In this document: positions 9,063 through 18,600 of the stretch, piece after piece
Numbering within the stretch: the first letter of the stretch is position 1
Layout of the letters: every line of letters starts with the position of its first letter
NCBI RefSeq assembly: GCF_900167905.1
Contig: NZ_FUYZ01000001.1
Coordinates: 558,001 to 622,000 of the forward strand
Source: Soonwooa buanensis
GTDB lineage: Bacteria; Bacteroidota; Bacteroidia; Flavobacteriales; Weeksellaceae
Length of the DNA stretch: 64,000 nt
Direction of reading: 5' to 3'
Translations under genes and position numbers: made by a program
Notes under the pieces: model-generated
What the model saw: only the letters and a program-made list of their open reading frames with translations
What the model was told of the DNA's origin: nothing
The model's database searches: none

Positions 9063-10112
9063 TTAGATGATCAACATAGCATCACCGTAAGAATAGAATT
9101 TATACTTTTCTTTAATCGCTTCTTCATAAGCTTCCATGATAAAATCTTTATCAGCAAAAGCTGCAATCATCATAATTAAAGTTGACTTCGGTGTATGGAA
9201 GTTAGTAATCATTGCATTAGCAACTCCAAAATCATGAGGTGGATAGATAAATTTGTTAGTCCAACCATTGAAAGGCCCAATTTTACGGTTAGATGACACA
9301 GAAGTTTCGATAGCACGCATTGTTGTTGTACCAACCGCACAAATTCTTCTTTTCTCTTCTACCGCTTTGTTGATAATGTCAGCATTATGTTGATCGATAA
9401 TAACTTCCTCAGATTCCATTTTGTGCTTTGACAAATCTTCCACTTCGATTGGATTAAATGTTCCTAAACCAACGTGCAACGTGATTTCTGCAAAGTCAAC
9501 ACCTTTTATCTCAAGACGCTTCATCAGATGTTTTGAGAAATGCAAACCTGCCGTTGGCGCTGCAACCGCACCTTCAACTTTAGCGTAGATGGTTTGGTAA
9601 CGTTCTGCATCTTCCGGTTCAACTTCTCTTTTGATATATTTTGGAAGTGGCGTTTCTCCAAGTTCGTTCAACTTAGCACGGAATTCTTCGTAAGACCCAT
9701 CGTATAAGAATCTCAAAGTTCTACCTCTAGAAGTCGTATTATCGATAACTTCCGCTACCAAAGACTCGTCTTCTGTGAAGAATAATTTATTACCAATTCT
9801 TATTTTACGAGCAGGATCAACCAATACGTCCCAAACTCTAGTTTCTTTATCTAATTCTCTCAACAAGAAAACTTCGATTTTAGCACCAGTTTTCTCTTTG
9901 TTTCCGTACAATCTTGCAGGAAAAACTTTAGTGTTATTAAAAATGAACAAGTCATGTTCATCAAAATAATCAATAACATCTTTGAAAAGTTTGTGCTCAA
10001 TAGTTCTATCTTTACGGTTAAGAACCATTAATCTTGCTTCGTCTCTGTGTTCTGATGGATGTTCTGCCAATAACTCTTCTGGCAAGTCGAAATTAAAATC
10101 TGAAGTTTTCAT
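9063..10112 (-). CDS. queA: tRNA preQ1(34) S-adenosylmethionine ribosyltransferase-isomerase QueA
   Basis: This 349-residue enzyme is full length for QueA, which transfers and isomerises the ribose of S-adenosylmethionine onto preQ1 in tRNA to give epoxyqueuosine. Visible family signatures are [12 protein letters not shown] at the N-terminus, [15 protein letters not shown] around residue 55, [13 protein letters not shown] around residue 180, HVGLGTF around residue 215 and NFHTPKSTL near the C-terminus. It acts in the cytoplasm. It stands alone here, with its own promoter and terminator. Confidence 0.97.
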   Translation of the reverse strand: MKTSDFNFDLPEELLAEHPSEHRDEARLMVLNRKDRTIEHKLFKDVIDYFDEHDLFIFNNTKVFPARLYGNKEKTGAKIEVFLLRELDKETRVWDVLVDPARKIRIGNKLFFTEDESLVAEVIDNTTSRGRTLRFLYDGSYEEFRAKLNELGETPLPKYIKREVEPEDAERYQTIYAKVEGAVAAPTAGLHFSKHLMKRLEIKGVDFAEITLHVGLGTFNPIEVEDLSKHKMESEEVIIDQHNADIINKAVEEKRRICAVGTTTMRAIETSVSSNRKIGPFNGWTNKFIYPPHDFGVANAMITNFHTPKSTLIMMIAAFADKDFIMEAYEEAIKEKYKFYSYGDAMLII

Positions 10113-10154
10113 TTTTTTAAATTACGGTTTAAAAATTTGTGAATAATAGATTTG

Positions 10155-10185
10155 CAAAGATACGATATTAAAAAGCCTTTGTCAA
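10155..10185 (-). promoter_or_regulatory. Promoter of queA
   Basis: On the minus strand TTG (plus 10183-10185) and TATCTTTG (plus 10155-10162) are separated by 20 bases, a good match to the Bacteroidota housekeeping consensus. The predicted leader is about 35-40 bases. Confidence 0.7.
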
Positions 10186-10296
10186 GTCGCTCCTCAAAGT
10201 CTATCGAAATATCCACAAGAGAAATACAAATCTTAAGTTTATATACTTTAAAAAGTGATGAAAAAATGATAAATTTATTCCAATGAAACATCACCA

Positions 10297-10935
10297 ATGA
10301 AAACTTCAGTCCTATTTATCTTTATTTTAGTTTGTTCGAGTTTTTATTATTATCAGGAAACACAAAAGTTTTCGGACTCTAAAACTGTTATTAAAAACAA
10401 TCAGTACAAATTGGATGTTGTTCAAAAAAATCTGAATGAAGAGGCTTTGGTTAGTTTTTCATTGTTTAAAAAAATAAATAAAAAATGGATTAAACTTCAA
10501 GATTATCGTTTTAAAAAACAAAATTTCTTTCTCTCTGTTGACACAAGCGAAGACCTCAACAATGATGGATACAAGGACGTCAAGATCTCTTTTGCACAAG
10601 CCGCACGCGGCGCAAATGAAATTAATCGATTATTTGTTTTTGATCCAAAATCGCAGAAACTTATCGATATGGAAAACTCTGCGGATTATCCCAATCTGCA
10701 TTACAACGAGAAAAAAGATTGTGTAACCTCAGACATATTTTATGGCGGAAGCGCAACTTATTTTTTAAAAATTAAGAAAAATAAATTGGAGCCTTTCGGA
10801 AAAGTTGAATTTTATAATGATAGCATCTCGAGCTACAAAATTGTGCAAGGCAAAGAAATTCTATTGAAAAAACAAGCCTACGATTCTGATCAAGGCGCGA
10901 CTTTTTTTTCTAATTTTGATCCTGTTGAGGAGTAA
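10297..10935 (+). CDS. Exported protein of unknown function with an EF-hand-like loop
   Basis: This 212-residue protein starts with a hydrophobic segment (MKTSVLFIFILVCSSF) that may be a signal peptide or an N-terminal anchor. Around residues 88-96 it has DLNNDGYKD, the calcium-loop pattern DxNxDGxxD seen in XAC2610-like and dockerin-like proteins, followed by a VKISFAQ strand. The rest is a strand-rich fold with no catalytic motif that I recognise. A GNAT acetyltransferase begins four bases after its stop codon, so the two are probably co-transcribed, although they need not be functionally linked. Confidence 0.7.
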   Translation: MKTSVLFIFILVCSSFYYYQETQKFSDSKTVIKNNQYKLDVVQKNLNEEALVSFSLFKKINKKWIKLQDYRFKKQNFFLSVDTSEDLNNDGYKDVKISFAQAARGANEINRLFVFDPKSQKLIDMENSADYPNLHYNEKKDCVTSDIFYGGSATYFLKIKKNKLEPFGKVEFYNDSISSYKIVQGKEILLKKQAYDSDQGATFFSNFDPVEE

Positions 10936-10939
10936 TTTT

Positions 10940-11446
10940 ATGACAAATATTTTATTAAAAACTTTTTCCGAAGATGATTTTGAATTGCTAAATAATTGGA
11001 TCACAACTAATGAAGATCTAATGCAATTTGCAGGTTCAGCATTAGTTTTTCCATTAACTAAAAAACAGTTTTTTGAAGATCTAAAGCATGAGAATCGTTA
11101 TGCTTTTTCAGTTTTTAAAAATGAAAAATTAATAGGTCATGCTCAAATTTTGGAAAAAGAAAACAGCTTTCTTCTTGGCAGAATTTTGATTGGCGAAAAA
11201 CAAAATCGCGGACAAGGTTATGGAGAGATTATTGTTGAAAAACTTTTGGATTTTGGTTTTAAAAAATTTAAAAATAAAACCGCCGAACTTAACGTTTTTG
11301 ACTGGAACATTTCGGCTATTAAATGTTACGAAAAAATTGGTTTTCGGATAAATCATGACTTAAAAAAAGAAGTCCAAATCAATAATAAAATTTGGACTTC
11401 GGTTAATATGACTATGGGTAAACTAAGTGACTTGCTTATTTCTTAG
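10940..11446 (+). CDS. GNAT-family N-acetyltransferase
   Basis: The protein is 168 residues from the ATG at 10940. That start is preferred to an upstream in-frame codon at 10916 because it places GAGGAG at 10927-10932, one of the few purine-rich ribosome-binding-like sites here, eight bases upstream, and it avoids overlap with the previous gene. The acetyl-CoA loop is visible as QNRGQGYG around residue 90 (RxxGxG), and the C-terminal NISAIKCYEKIGF is the typical beta6-alpha4 segment of RimJ/RimL-like acetyltransferases. The substrate is unknown. Its last 11 bases overlap the end of the convergent gene at 11436. Confidence 0.85.
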   Translation: MTNILLKTFSEDDFELLNNWITTNEDLMQFAGSALVFPLTKKQFFEDLKHENRYAFSVFKNEKLIGHAQILEKENSFLLGRILIGEKQNRGQGYGEIIVEKLLDFGFKKFKNKTAELNVFDWNISAIKCYEKIGFRINHDLKKEVQINNKIWTSVNMTMGKLSDLLIS

Positions 11447-12098
11447 ACAATCTAGTTGAAAAATCGCTAATCACGTTTTGATATTTTCTAAGCACACGAT
11501 CCCAGTCACGGAACTGTTCATCTGCCTTTACACTGGTTCCACTAGCACCAGAATATTCGCTATTAAGTTTAATTTTAAAAGTTAAAGGATTCGATTTTGA
11601 TAACTTAACAATAAGTCTAGTACGAATTGTATTTTGTTGAAAGGATTGGATACTCCAAGCTGTTCGTAGATAAGAAGTTTCTTTGTCGCTAACCTCGATG
11701 GCGTCAAAATAGTCTGTCACAATTTGAGTAGTCAACTTCCAAGCGTCAGAAATTGACAGGTCTGGATTAACCGGAATCTCAAAATCAATATTGGCCTGAT
11801 CGGTTTTAATAGATGCTTCTTCGGAGTCATCCTTTTTCATATTAAAAAATAATGTTTTTGGTGGCTCTGGTCCTGCTTTTTTCCCGCAAACAGTGGCTTC
11901 ATATTTTAAAAATCCTGTTTTTTGTGCTTTTACATTATAGCATTCACTTTTATCGATTTTCAAAAGATAAGTACCCGAACCAACCAACTGTCCATTGACA
12001 ATAATACTAGCGTCATTTTCGGATGTCGATACAGTTACTTTTTGAGCTGTAACACTCGTAAAAGCAAAAATTGCAGATAGTAAAAATAGAGTTTTCAT
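11436..12098 (-). CDS. Exported PEGA-like protein, unknown function
   Basis: This 220-residue protein has a signal peptide (MKTLFLLSAIFAFTSVTAQ). Residues about 20-85 resemble a PEGA domain: VTVSTSENDASIIVNGQ, then GSGTYLLKI and a second strand with a Cys pair (SECYNVK and ATVCGKK) that may form a disulfide in the periplasm. The C-terminal 120 residues hold a predicted alpha/beta region (DAWKLTTQIVTDYF) with no recognised family. It may bind sugar or cell-wall material, as PEGA domains are thought to do, but this is inference. Its stop codon lies inside the convergent acetyltransferase gene. A perfect palindrome lies about 53 bases upstream of its start. Confidence 0.65.
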   Translation of the reverse strand: MKTLFLLSAIFAFTSVTAQKVTVSTSENDASIIVNGQLVGSGTYLLKIDKSECYNVKAQKTGFLKYEATVCGKKAGPEPPKTLFFNMKKDDSEEASIKTDQANIDFEIPVNPDLSISDAWKLTTQIVTDYFDAIEVSDKETSYLRTAWSIQSFQQNTIRTRLIVKLSKSNPLTFKIKLNSEYSGASGTSVKADEQFRDWDRVLRKYQNVISDFSTRLSKK

Positions 12099-12150
12099 AG
12101 TTAATAGTTTTTATTTCTAGCACAATATTAAACTATGTTTTAGACTTTTT

Positions 12151-12170
12151 AATACCTAGTTCTAGGTATT
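12151..12170. promoter_or_regulatory. Perfect 20-base palindrome, possible operator
   Basis: AATACCTAG (12151-12159) and CTAGGTATT (12162-12170) are exact reverse complements separated by TT. The site is in the 298-base gap between the PEGA-like gene and the M49-like gene, 53 bases upstream of the former's start. Without a T-run tightly after it on the minus strand and with only a two-base spacer, it looks more like a dimeric regulator site than a terminator. The rest of the 12099-12396 gap is AT-rich with a terminator at its right end and no gene that I can support. Confidence 0.5.
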
Positions 12171-12351
12171 TTTATAAAAATTTCAACATTTTCACCCTTA
12201 TTTCAACATTATCACTTTCAATTATTATGTTTTTTTAATGCTTTAGTGTTTTTTCCATAATATTTTCAATTTGATTTCTATCATTATTGTGATAGATTGT
12301 ACCTTTCATTGGGTAAAAAACTCAATTCAAAATTTTAATAAATCATCAAAT

Positions 12352-12388
12352 AAAAAACAGAAGCTAAAATTAACTTCTGTTTTTTTTA
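12352..12388 (-). terminator. Terminator of the M49-like peptidase gene
   Basis: AACAGAAG (12356-12363) pairs with CTTCTGTT (12374-12381) around a ten-base loop; A- and T-runs flank both sides, so it can work on either strand. It lies just past the stop codon of the minus-strand gene at 12397. Confidence 0.82.
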
Positions 12389-12396
12389 TTATTAAA

Positions 12397-14046
12397 CTAT
12401 TTCAAACCTAACATTTGTGGACCTTGTTCAAAAACAATATCAACAGGAATATTGTGCGTTTTTAGTTTGTCCAGATCTTTTTGCAAATCTGTTGGGATAA
12501 TTCCTTTCTCAGCATATAATTTTTTAACACCGTCATAATCGCCATTACCTTGTAATGTTAAAACCAGTTCTGAAAGGCCATTCATTGCAGCTTCCATCTT
12601 CGGAACATTAACTTTGTATCGTCCATTGACTGACTTTTCGAAAGCACCTTTTTCAGCAAAATAATTAAAAGCAATCATATTCGCAGTGCCGTGCGCCGAA
12701 CTTGCCCCGAATCTAACCGAACGGAAAATCCCAGCTAAAAATGTCACGAAATAATCTTCTTTACTTCCTGACAATTCGCCTTTTTGCAACAATTGATTAA
12801 CCATGTAAAGTCCAAGAATATCCGCTTTTCCTTCTTCCAAAGCCGAGTTAGCTTCCTTCAACGCTTCGCGAACAGAGCCTTTGCCATTAACTGTATTTTT
12901 AATCCCTAAGCCGTGTGCCACTTCATGGAACATCACATTAGAAAAGAACGCATCAAATTTGATATTCTTTTGTTGACTTTCATCGATAAGCGATGTTGCA
13001 ATCGGAACCAAAATTTTATCAAACTTAGCTTTCATCGCATTTTTAAGTTGCAATCTTCTCGTTCCTTTTTCGAGCTGAACTTTCTCATCATTTGGTAAAT
13101 TAATCGCAATGGTTTTTCCAGCCGCATTACAATCTCCAGCGTAGAATACAACATCGTAAGCATTAAGATCCGAATCCGTCCCTGGAACTTCCTTTTTGTA
13201 TTCCGCTTTTACAGGAAGATTGGTTTGCAGCTCGGGAAGATATTTCACAAACTTCGCCAACTTGTTACTCCATTCCACATCTTTCACCAAAACATAAGCT
13301 TCAAACGAAGATTTGTAACCAAACATTTGGTCTTCATAATTTTCGATCGGGCCAATAACCAAATCCAAATTTGAGTTTTTCATGTCCATCCAAGCCAAGT
13401 CGCTCGGATAATAATTATCTGTCATTAAAGCTTCTGCACGAAGTTTCAAATATTTTTTTAAACCTTCATCTTCCGCGATTGTCGACGCTTCATTCAGGTA
13501 ATTTGCAGCTTCTTGCAATTTAGTTTTAAACTCTACCGAATACGGCACCGCATATAATTTGCCTTTCGCATCTCTTTTAACAACAGAATAAGCGGATTTT
13601 CCGTCTTTAACATCAGCTTTTTCAAACTCAGCTTTTGTCATGTTGGTTGGATAGTAAGTTGCACCTTCGGGTTTTGCGCCAACGCCCGCTACAAATGGCT
13701 TTTCGTTATTAAGACGATCCCAAGGTCCATAATTAATCACAGCATAATCTTTCGCTTCACCAGATAATTTGGACAACAATTTAGTTTTGTCACCGTAAGC
13801 TTGTTGCCAAAACAAATCGTCCATCACTTTTGCAGCTTTGAACATTAATTTCAGAACTTCTTTTTCTTTCGTTGTTAAATGCGAAATATCGGTGGTTAGA
13901 TCAACTTTCGCGTATTGTTGAAAAGGATAAGACTCTTGCATTTTTGTAGTATTTATCTTTGTTTTAGTAGCTTTTTTCTGAGCCGAAAAATTGGTCAACA
14001 AACCCGAAACTGCTAATAAGCCAAGTATAATTGTTTTTGATTTCAT
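12397..14046 (-). CDS. M49-like (dipeptidyl-peptidase III-related) zinc metallopeptidase
   Basis: This 549-residue protein starts with a signal peptide (MKSKTIILGLLAVSG to NFSAQ), so it is exported to the periplasm or beyond. The zinc site is visible as HEVAHGLG at about residue 371 and EEGKAD about 31 residues later, supplying two histidines, the catalytic glutamate and the third ligand. Classical dipeptidyl-peptidase III has HExxGH; this protein has HExxH followed by G, as in the shorter M49-like group that includes the C-terminal half of plant NUDT3. The N-terminal part (WDRLNNEKPFV, YYPTNMTKAEFE) fits this group. Substrate and true peptidase activity are not shown by sequence. The gene has its own terminator. 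Confidence 0.82.
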   Translation of the reverse strand: MKSKTIILGLLAVSGLLTNFSAQKKATKTKINTTKMQESYPFQQYAKVDLTTDISHLTTKEKEVLKLMFKAAKVMDDLFWQQAYGDKTKLLSKLSGEAKDYAVINYGPWDRLNNEKPFVAGVGAKPEGATYYPTNMTKAEFEKADVKDGKSAYSVVKRDAKGKLYAVPYSVEFKTKLQEAANYLNEASTIAEDEGLKKYLKLRAEALMTDNYYPSDLAWMDMKNSNLDLVIGPIENYEDQMFGYKSSFEAYVLVKDVEWSNKLAKFVKYLPELQTNLPVKAEYKKEVPGTDSDLNAYDVVFYAGDCNAAGKTIAINLPNDEKVQLEKGTRRLQLKNAMKAKFDKILVPIATSLIDESQQKNIKFDAFFSNVMFHEVAHGLGIKNTVNGKGSVREALKEANSALEEGKADILGLYMVNQLLQKGELSGSKEDYFVTFLAGIFRSVRFGASSAHGTANMIAFNYFAEKGAFEKSVNGRYKVNVPKMEAAMNGLSELVLTLQGNGDYDGVKKLYAEKGIIPTDLQKDLDKLKTHNIPVDIVFEQGPQMLGLK

Positions 14047-14200
14047 TAGAATTAATTTGTGTAAATTTAGTTATTAATCTTCGGAGCAAGTCTATTTTCT
14101 TGTATTAAAACATGATAAATTTGATTATAAAACCAGTCAAAACGAGCATTTTTATTGAAGGGAATAGTTTTTGATTCTTCCGAAACTGAATATTAACACC

Positions 14201-14551
14201 ATGCAAACTTGTCCAGAATGTGGCGAAAAAATCGTTGGTCGCTCTGATAAAAAATTCTGTTCTGATGCTTGTCGCAACAGTTACAACAACCGAATCAATA
14301 AAGATACGACCAATCTGATGCGAAATATTAATTATCAACTTCGCAAGAACCATCGTATTTTGACAGATTGCAATATTGACGGTAAAACCAAAATTTTAAA
14401 ATCAAAATTGTTGGCTTTGGGATTCAGTTTCGAGTATTTTACACAAATGGTTGTATACAAAAACGCTTCGGAATACAGATTTGTTTATGACCAAGGTTAC
14501 AAATTTTTGGAAGATGATTGGATTTTGCTGGTCAAAAACATTTCGAATTAA
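14201..14551 (+). CDS. Small zinc-ribbon protein
   Basis: Starting at the ATG at 14201 gives 116 residues; an in-frame TTG at 14171 would add ten residues that do not look conserved, so I reject it. The N-terminus holds CPECGEKI and, 15 residues on, FCSDACRNSY, a four-cysteine zinc ribbon of the DUF2116 / FYVE-like type found in many small flavobacterial proteins. The C-terminal part (KSKLLALGFSFEYFT, YRFVYDQGYKFLEDDWILLV) is a conserved-looking helix and strand region. The role is unknown; nucleic-acid binding is possible. The next gene begins three bases after its stop, so the two are likely translated from one message. Confidence 0.75.
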   Translation: MQTCPECGEKIVGRSDKKFCSDACRNSYNNRINKDTTNLMRNINYQLRKNHRILTDCNIDGKTKILKSKLLALGFSFEYFTQMVVYKNASEYRFVYDQGYKFLEDDWILLVKNISN

Positions 14552-14554
14552 ATT

Positions 14555-15646
14555 ATGTACTTTATACTTATCATTGTTCTAGCAATTGCTACTACAGTTT
14601 TTCTATTTATGCAACAACCGATTTTTGGTTCTAAATCTAAAGGTCGTCGCCTCGAAAGAATTAAAAAATCTGCAAACTTCCGAAAAGGACGTTTTCAAAA
14701 TATAGAACACACGCCGAATTTCGGAGAAGGCTTTACACCCAAAAAAGTAATGTGGGATTTTTTAACACAAAGAGTCCCTAATAAAACGCCAAAACATATA
14801 ATCCCTTCAAAAAAAACTGAATTAAAGTCTCAAAATTCTGACGATGAATTTTTAGTTTGGATGGGACATTCATCTTATTATTTTCAGGTTGATGAGACTA
14901 AATTTTTGGTGGATCCAGTTTTTAGTGGCAACGCATCGCCAATTGCAGGAACAACAAAGGCTTTCAAAGGTTCGGATATTTATCAATCTGGTGATTTTCC
15001 AGAGATCGATTATTTGATTATTTCGCATGATCATTATGACCATTTGGATTATAAAACTTTAAAAAGTTTAAAACCAAAAATTAAGAAAATCATCTGTGGA
15101 TTGGGTGTTGGGGCGCATCTCGAACGTTGGGGCTTTGCTGAAGATCAATTAATAGAACTCGATTGGTACGAAGATGCGGTTTTAGAAAAAAATATCCACA
15201 TCACTTCTACCCCAGCCCGACATTTTTCTGGACGAGGCCTGAAAAGAGATATCAGTCTTTGGTCTTCTTTTGTGCTAAAATCTAGTCGTCATAACATTTT
15301 TGTTGGTGGTGATAGCGGTTACGGAAAACATTTTAAAAACATTGGTGAAAAATTCGGTCCTTTTGATTGGGCAATTCTCGAAAATGGCCAATATAACGAG
15401 CGCTGGCATTACATCCATACTTTGCCGTCCGAAACTATAAATGTTATCGAAGATCTACAAGCCGAAAATGTTATCCCTGTTCACTCTTCGAAGTTTGCTT
15501 TAGCCATGCATTCTTGGAAAGAGCCTTTAGAAAAAATCACAGAAAACAGTCAAGGCAAAAACTTTAAAATCGTTACACCAATGATTGGCGAAAAGGTGGA
15601 TTTAAATAATAAAAATCAGGAATTTGCAGCTTGGTGGGCTTCTTAA
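14555..15646 (+). CDS. NAPE-PLD-like metallo-beta-lactamase-fold hydrolase
   Basis: This 363-residue protein has one N-terminal transmembrane helix (about residues 2-19) and a metallo-beta-lactamase fold. Metal-binding motifs are visible: SHDHYDHLD around residue 163 (HxHxDH), TPARHFSGRG around residue 221, GGDSGYG around residue 250 and PVHSSKF near residue 308. The pattern WMGHSSYYFQ before LVDPVFS and the SGRG loop are characteristic of the NAPE-PLD / YfhI-like branch, whose members hydrolyse N-acyl-phosphatidylethanolamines or similar phosphodiesters. A membrane-lipid substrate is plausible because of the membrane anchor, but not proven. It is translationally close to the zinc-ribbon gene upstream. 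Confidence 0.85.
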   Translation: MYFILIIVLAIATTVFLFMQQPIFGSKSKGRRLERIKKSANFRKGRFQNIEHTPNFGEGFTPKKVMWDFLTQRVPNKTPKHIIPSKKTELKSQNSDDEFLVWMGHSSYYFQVDETKFLVDPVFSGNASPIAGTTKAFKGSDIYQSGDFPEIDYLIISHDHYDHLDYKTLKSLKPKIKKIICGLGVGAHLERWGFAEDQLIELDWYEDAVLEKNIHITSTPARHFSGRGLKRDISLWSSFVLKSSRHNIFVGGDSGYGKHFKNIGEKFGPFDWAILENGQYNERWHYIHTLPSETINVIEDLQAENVIPVHSSKFALAMHSWKEPLEKITENSQGKNFKIVTPMIGEKVDLNNKNQEFAAWWAS

Positions 15647-15664
15647 AATTTTGTTAAAAAAGAT

Positions 15665-15672
15665 TATCTTTG
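15665..15672 (+). promoter_or_regulatory. -7 promoter element TATCTTTG before the type B cargo gene
   Basis: TATCTTTG matches the Bacteroidota -7 consensus TAnnTTTG and lies 21 bases before the ATG at 15694. No TTG is found at 19-20 bases upstream, so the -33 half is weak. The box overlaps an alternative TTG start at 15670, which supports translation from 15694. Confidence 0.5.
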
Positions 15673-15693
15673 CCGAAATTTACAAAAAGCTCG

Positions 15694-18600
15694 ATGAAGA
15701 GAATTTTTATTATTGTTTTTTTAAGTATTGCTACGTTACTACTGGCTCAAAATAAGTATCAAAATCAATATTATTTTTACGAAAATAAAGGTCAAATTAT
15801 TGACCAAAAGGCAAAACCAAATCCTGAGGTTAAGTATCTTTTTAATTCAGCAGGATTAAATGTCCAAATCAAAAAAAATGGTTTTTCTTATGATGTCTAT
15901 GAGGTCGAAAAAAAAGTATCAAAAAAGAAACAAGCGACTTCTGAAAATACCATTAATCCTAAGCTTCAGAAAAAGCAAAATCAAAACGTTGAATATACTT
16001 CTAAATATCATCGTGTTGACATCAATCTCGTTAATGCCAATAACAATGTCCAAATTGAAGCCGAAGGAAAATCGCAAGATTACGAGAATTATTACAATCT
16101 AGAGCACAACCCAAAAGGTGTCGAAAACGTGCATCGATACCAACGTATCGTTTACAAAAATGTTTATAATAATGTTGATTTAGTATTTTTTAAACCTGAA
16201 GATTCTACAAAAACTGTAGAATATAATTTTTTAGTTCATCCAGGTGGAAAAGTATCAGACATCAAAATGAAATTTGAAGGTGCCAAAACCAAATTAAAAG
16301 ATGGCAAACTCGCTATGGCACTTCGTTTTGGAGAAATGCAAGAAAACATTCCTAACTCTTGGATAGAACATTCGAATTCAAAACAAAACATTGCTGTTAA
16401 TTTCAAAGATTTTGGAAATCAAACTTTTGGTTTTGATTCTGAAATTAATACTTCTGATAAAACCATTGTTATCGATCCTGTGCCAACAAGGATTTGGGGA
16501 AGTTTTTTTGGTGGTGATAATGAAGATATTGGATTGATAAGAACAGATAATAATGATGATGTTTATGTTTATGGAAATACATGGAGCAGTATTAATATAG
16601 CAACTACAGGAGCATATCAAACTACATTTAATACTTCAGGATATAGAGACGCATTTTTAGCCAAAATAAGTAAGGATGGAAGTCAGAAACTATGGGGAAC
16701 ATACTATGGAATGAAGTATTATGATGACTTCATGCAAGTTACTTTTGATAATCAAAATAATGTTTTTGCAACTGGACAAATTCATATACCATCACCAACT
16801 TCACCAAACAATCCTTACAGCGCTAACATACAAATGTCTTTGGTCAAATTTTCACCAACAGGAACTATGATTTATAACAATATTTATGGTGGAAACGGAG
16901 AAGAAGAACCTTGGGATATTGCTTATCTAAATAATAATATTTATGTAATTGGGAATACTTCTAGTACTGCAGACTTTGCAACAGCTGGAGCTTTTCAATC
17001 TTCGGTAACTGGTGGAAGAAATGGGTTTGTAGCTAAATTTGATAGTAATTCTGGAAACAAAGATTGGATAACATACTACGCAGGATCTGGAGCGACTTCA
17101 CTTTATAAGATATTTAATGTTGACAATGATACAATTGAGATTATAGGAAGGACTGCAGGGACAACATTACCTTTGAAAAATCCTATTAGAAGTTCAAATA
17201 ATGGAGGAGGTTCAGATGGCGTTTACATCATCTTCGATGAAATTGGAGATTTAAAATACGGAACATTTTTAGGGGAAGATGTAAAAAATGAATATTTGCA
17301 GTCCGCTAGAAGAATTGGCGATGAGGTCTATATTTCGGCAGAGCAATATATAAATAGTACTTCTGAAAAAGGATTATTATATAGAATAAATACAAAAACT
17401 AATTCCATTGTTAGTAGTAAACTTTTTGATCTTTATGATACACTTCAAAATATAACTTATATTGACGAGCAAGCCAATATTTTTGTATCAGGCTCTACAA
17501 CACATTTAGGTACAATTGACTATACTGGAGTAAGTACACCAGGAGCTTTTTTGGAAAATCCACCTTCAAGCCAAAATGTTTTTGTTGTTAAATACGATTC
17601 TGATCTCAATAAAATCTGGGGCACCTTCTATTATGGAAGCCAAGTTAATGACGTTATAAAAGATAAATCGGGAAATTTGTATTTTTATGGTATGGTTTCT
17701 GGAAATATTCCTAATATCGCGACACCTGGTGCATTTCAGCAAAATAACCTTAATACCTCTAATAGCATATACATTGCAAAATTCATAGATTGTTCCTCAT
17801 CCGCAACGGCTTCCTCTAACTCCCCAATTTGTATTGGTAGTAACATCGAACTAAAAGCGTCTGGCGGGACAAATTATTCTTGGACTGGTCCTAATGGTTT
17901 TACGTCCAGTCTGCAAAATCCTATTATCACGAATGCTACAACTGCAAATTCTGGTGTATACTCTTGCGCCATCACAGGAAGTGGCGGTTGCGATGGTACT
18001 TATACAGTTACTGTTTTTGTTGGCGATAATGAAAAACCTATTCCTGACGATCCTAATCTTCCAAAATTAACAGGTGATTGTAATTTTGTAGTAACAACAA
18101 TTCCAACAGCAACTGATAAGTGCGCAGGAAAAATTACTGCAACCACAACAGATCCTTTAAGTTATAGTCTTCCTGGTCTTTATACAATTACTTGGCATTA
18201 CACTGACAGAAATGGTAACACCGAAATACAAACCCAACTAGTAGAAATTACTGATCAACCTAAACCTACTGGAAGTCAACAACAGAATTTCTGCGCAATA
18301 GATCATCCCGAAATTTCAGACATCCAAGTTGTTGGGACTAACCTAAAATGGTATAACGCGAGTGGTTTAATTTTACCCGTAAATACAGCCTTGGTTGATA
18401 ATACAACATATTATGTCACACAAAATAGCGCAGGTTGTGAGAGTTCGAAACTAGAGATTTTGGTTAATGTTTCCGATCCTGTTGCACCATCTGGAAACTC
18501 TCCTCAAAGCTTTTGTATTGGACAAAATCCGACTTTAGGAGATATTGCGATTACAGGACAAAACATCAAATGGTATAATGCATCAAATATTTTATTAGCT

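Noticed and set aside
14105-14353. A minus-strand frame opposite the zinc-ribbon gene
   Set aside because: The plus-strand frame contains a four-cysteine zinc ribbon and is linked to the next gene; the opposite frame shows nothing.
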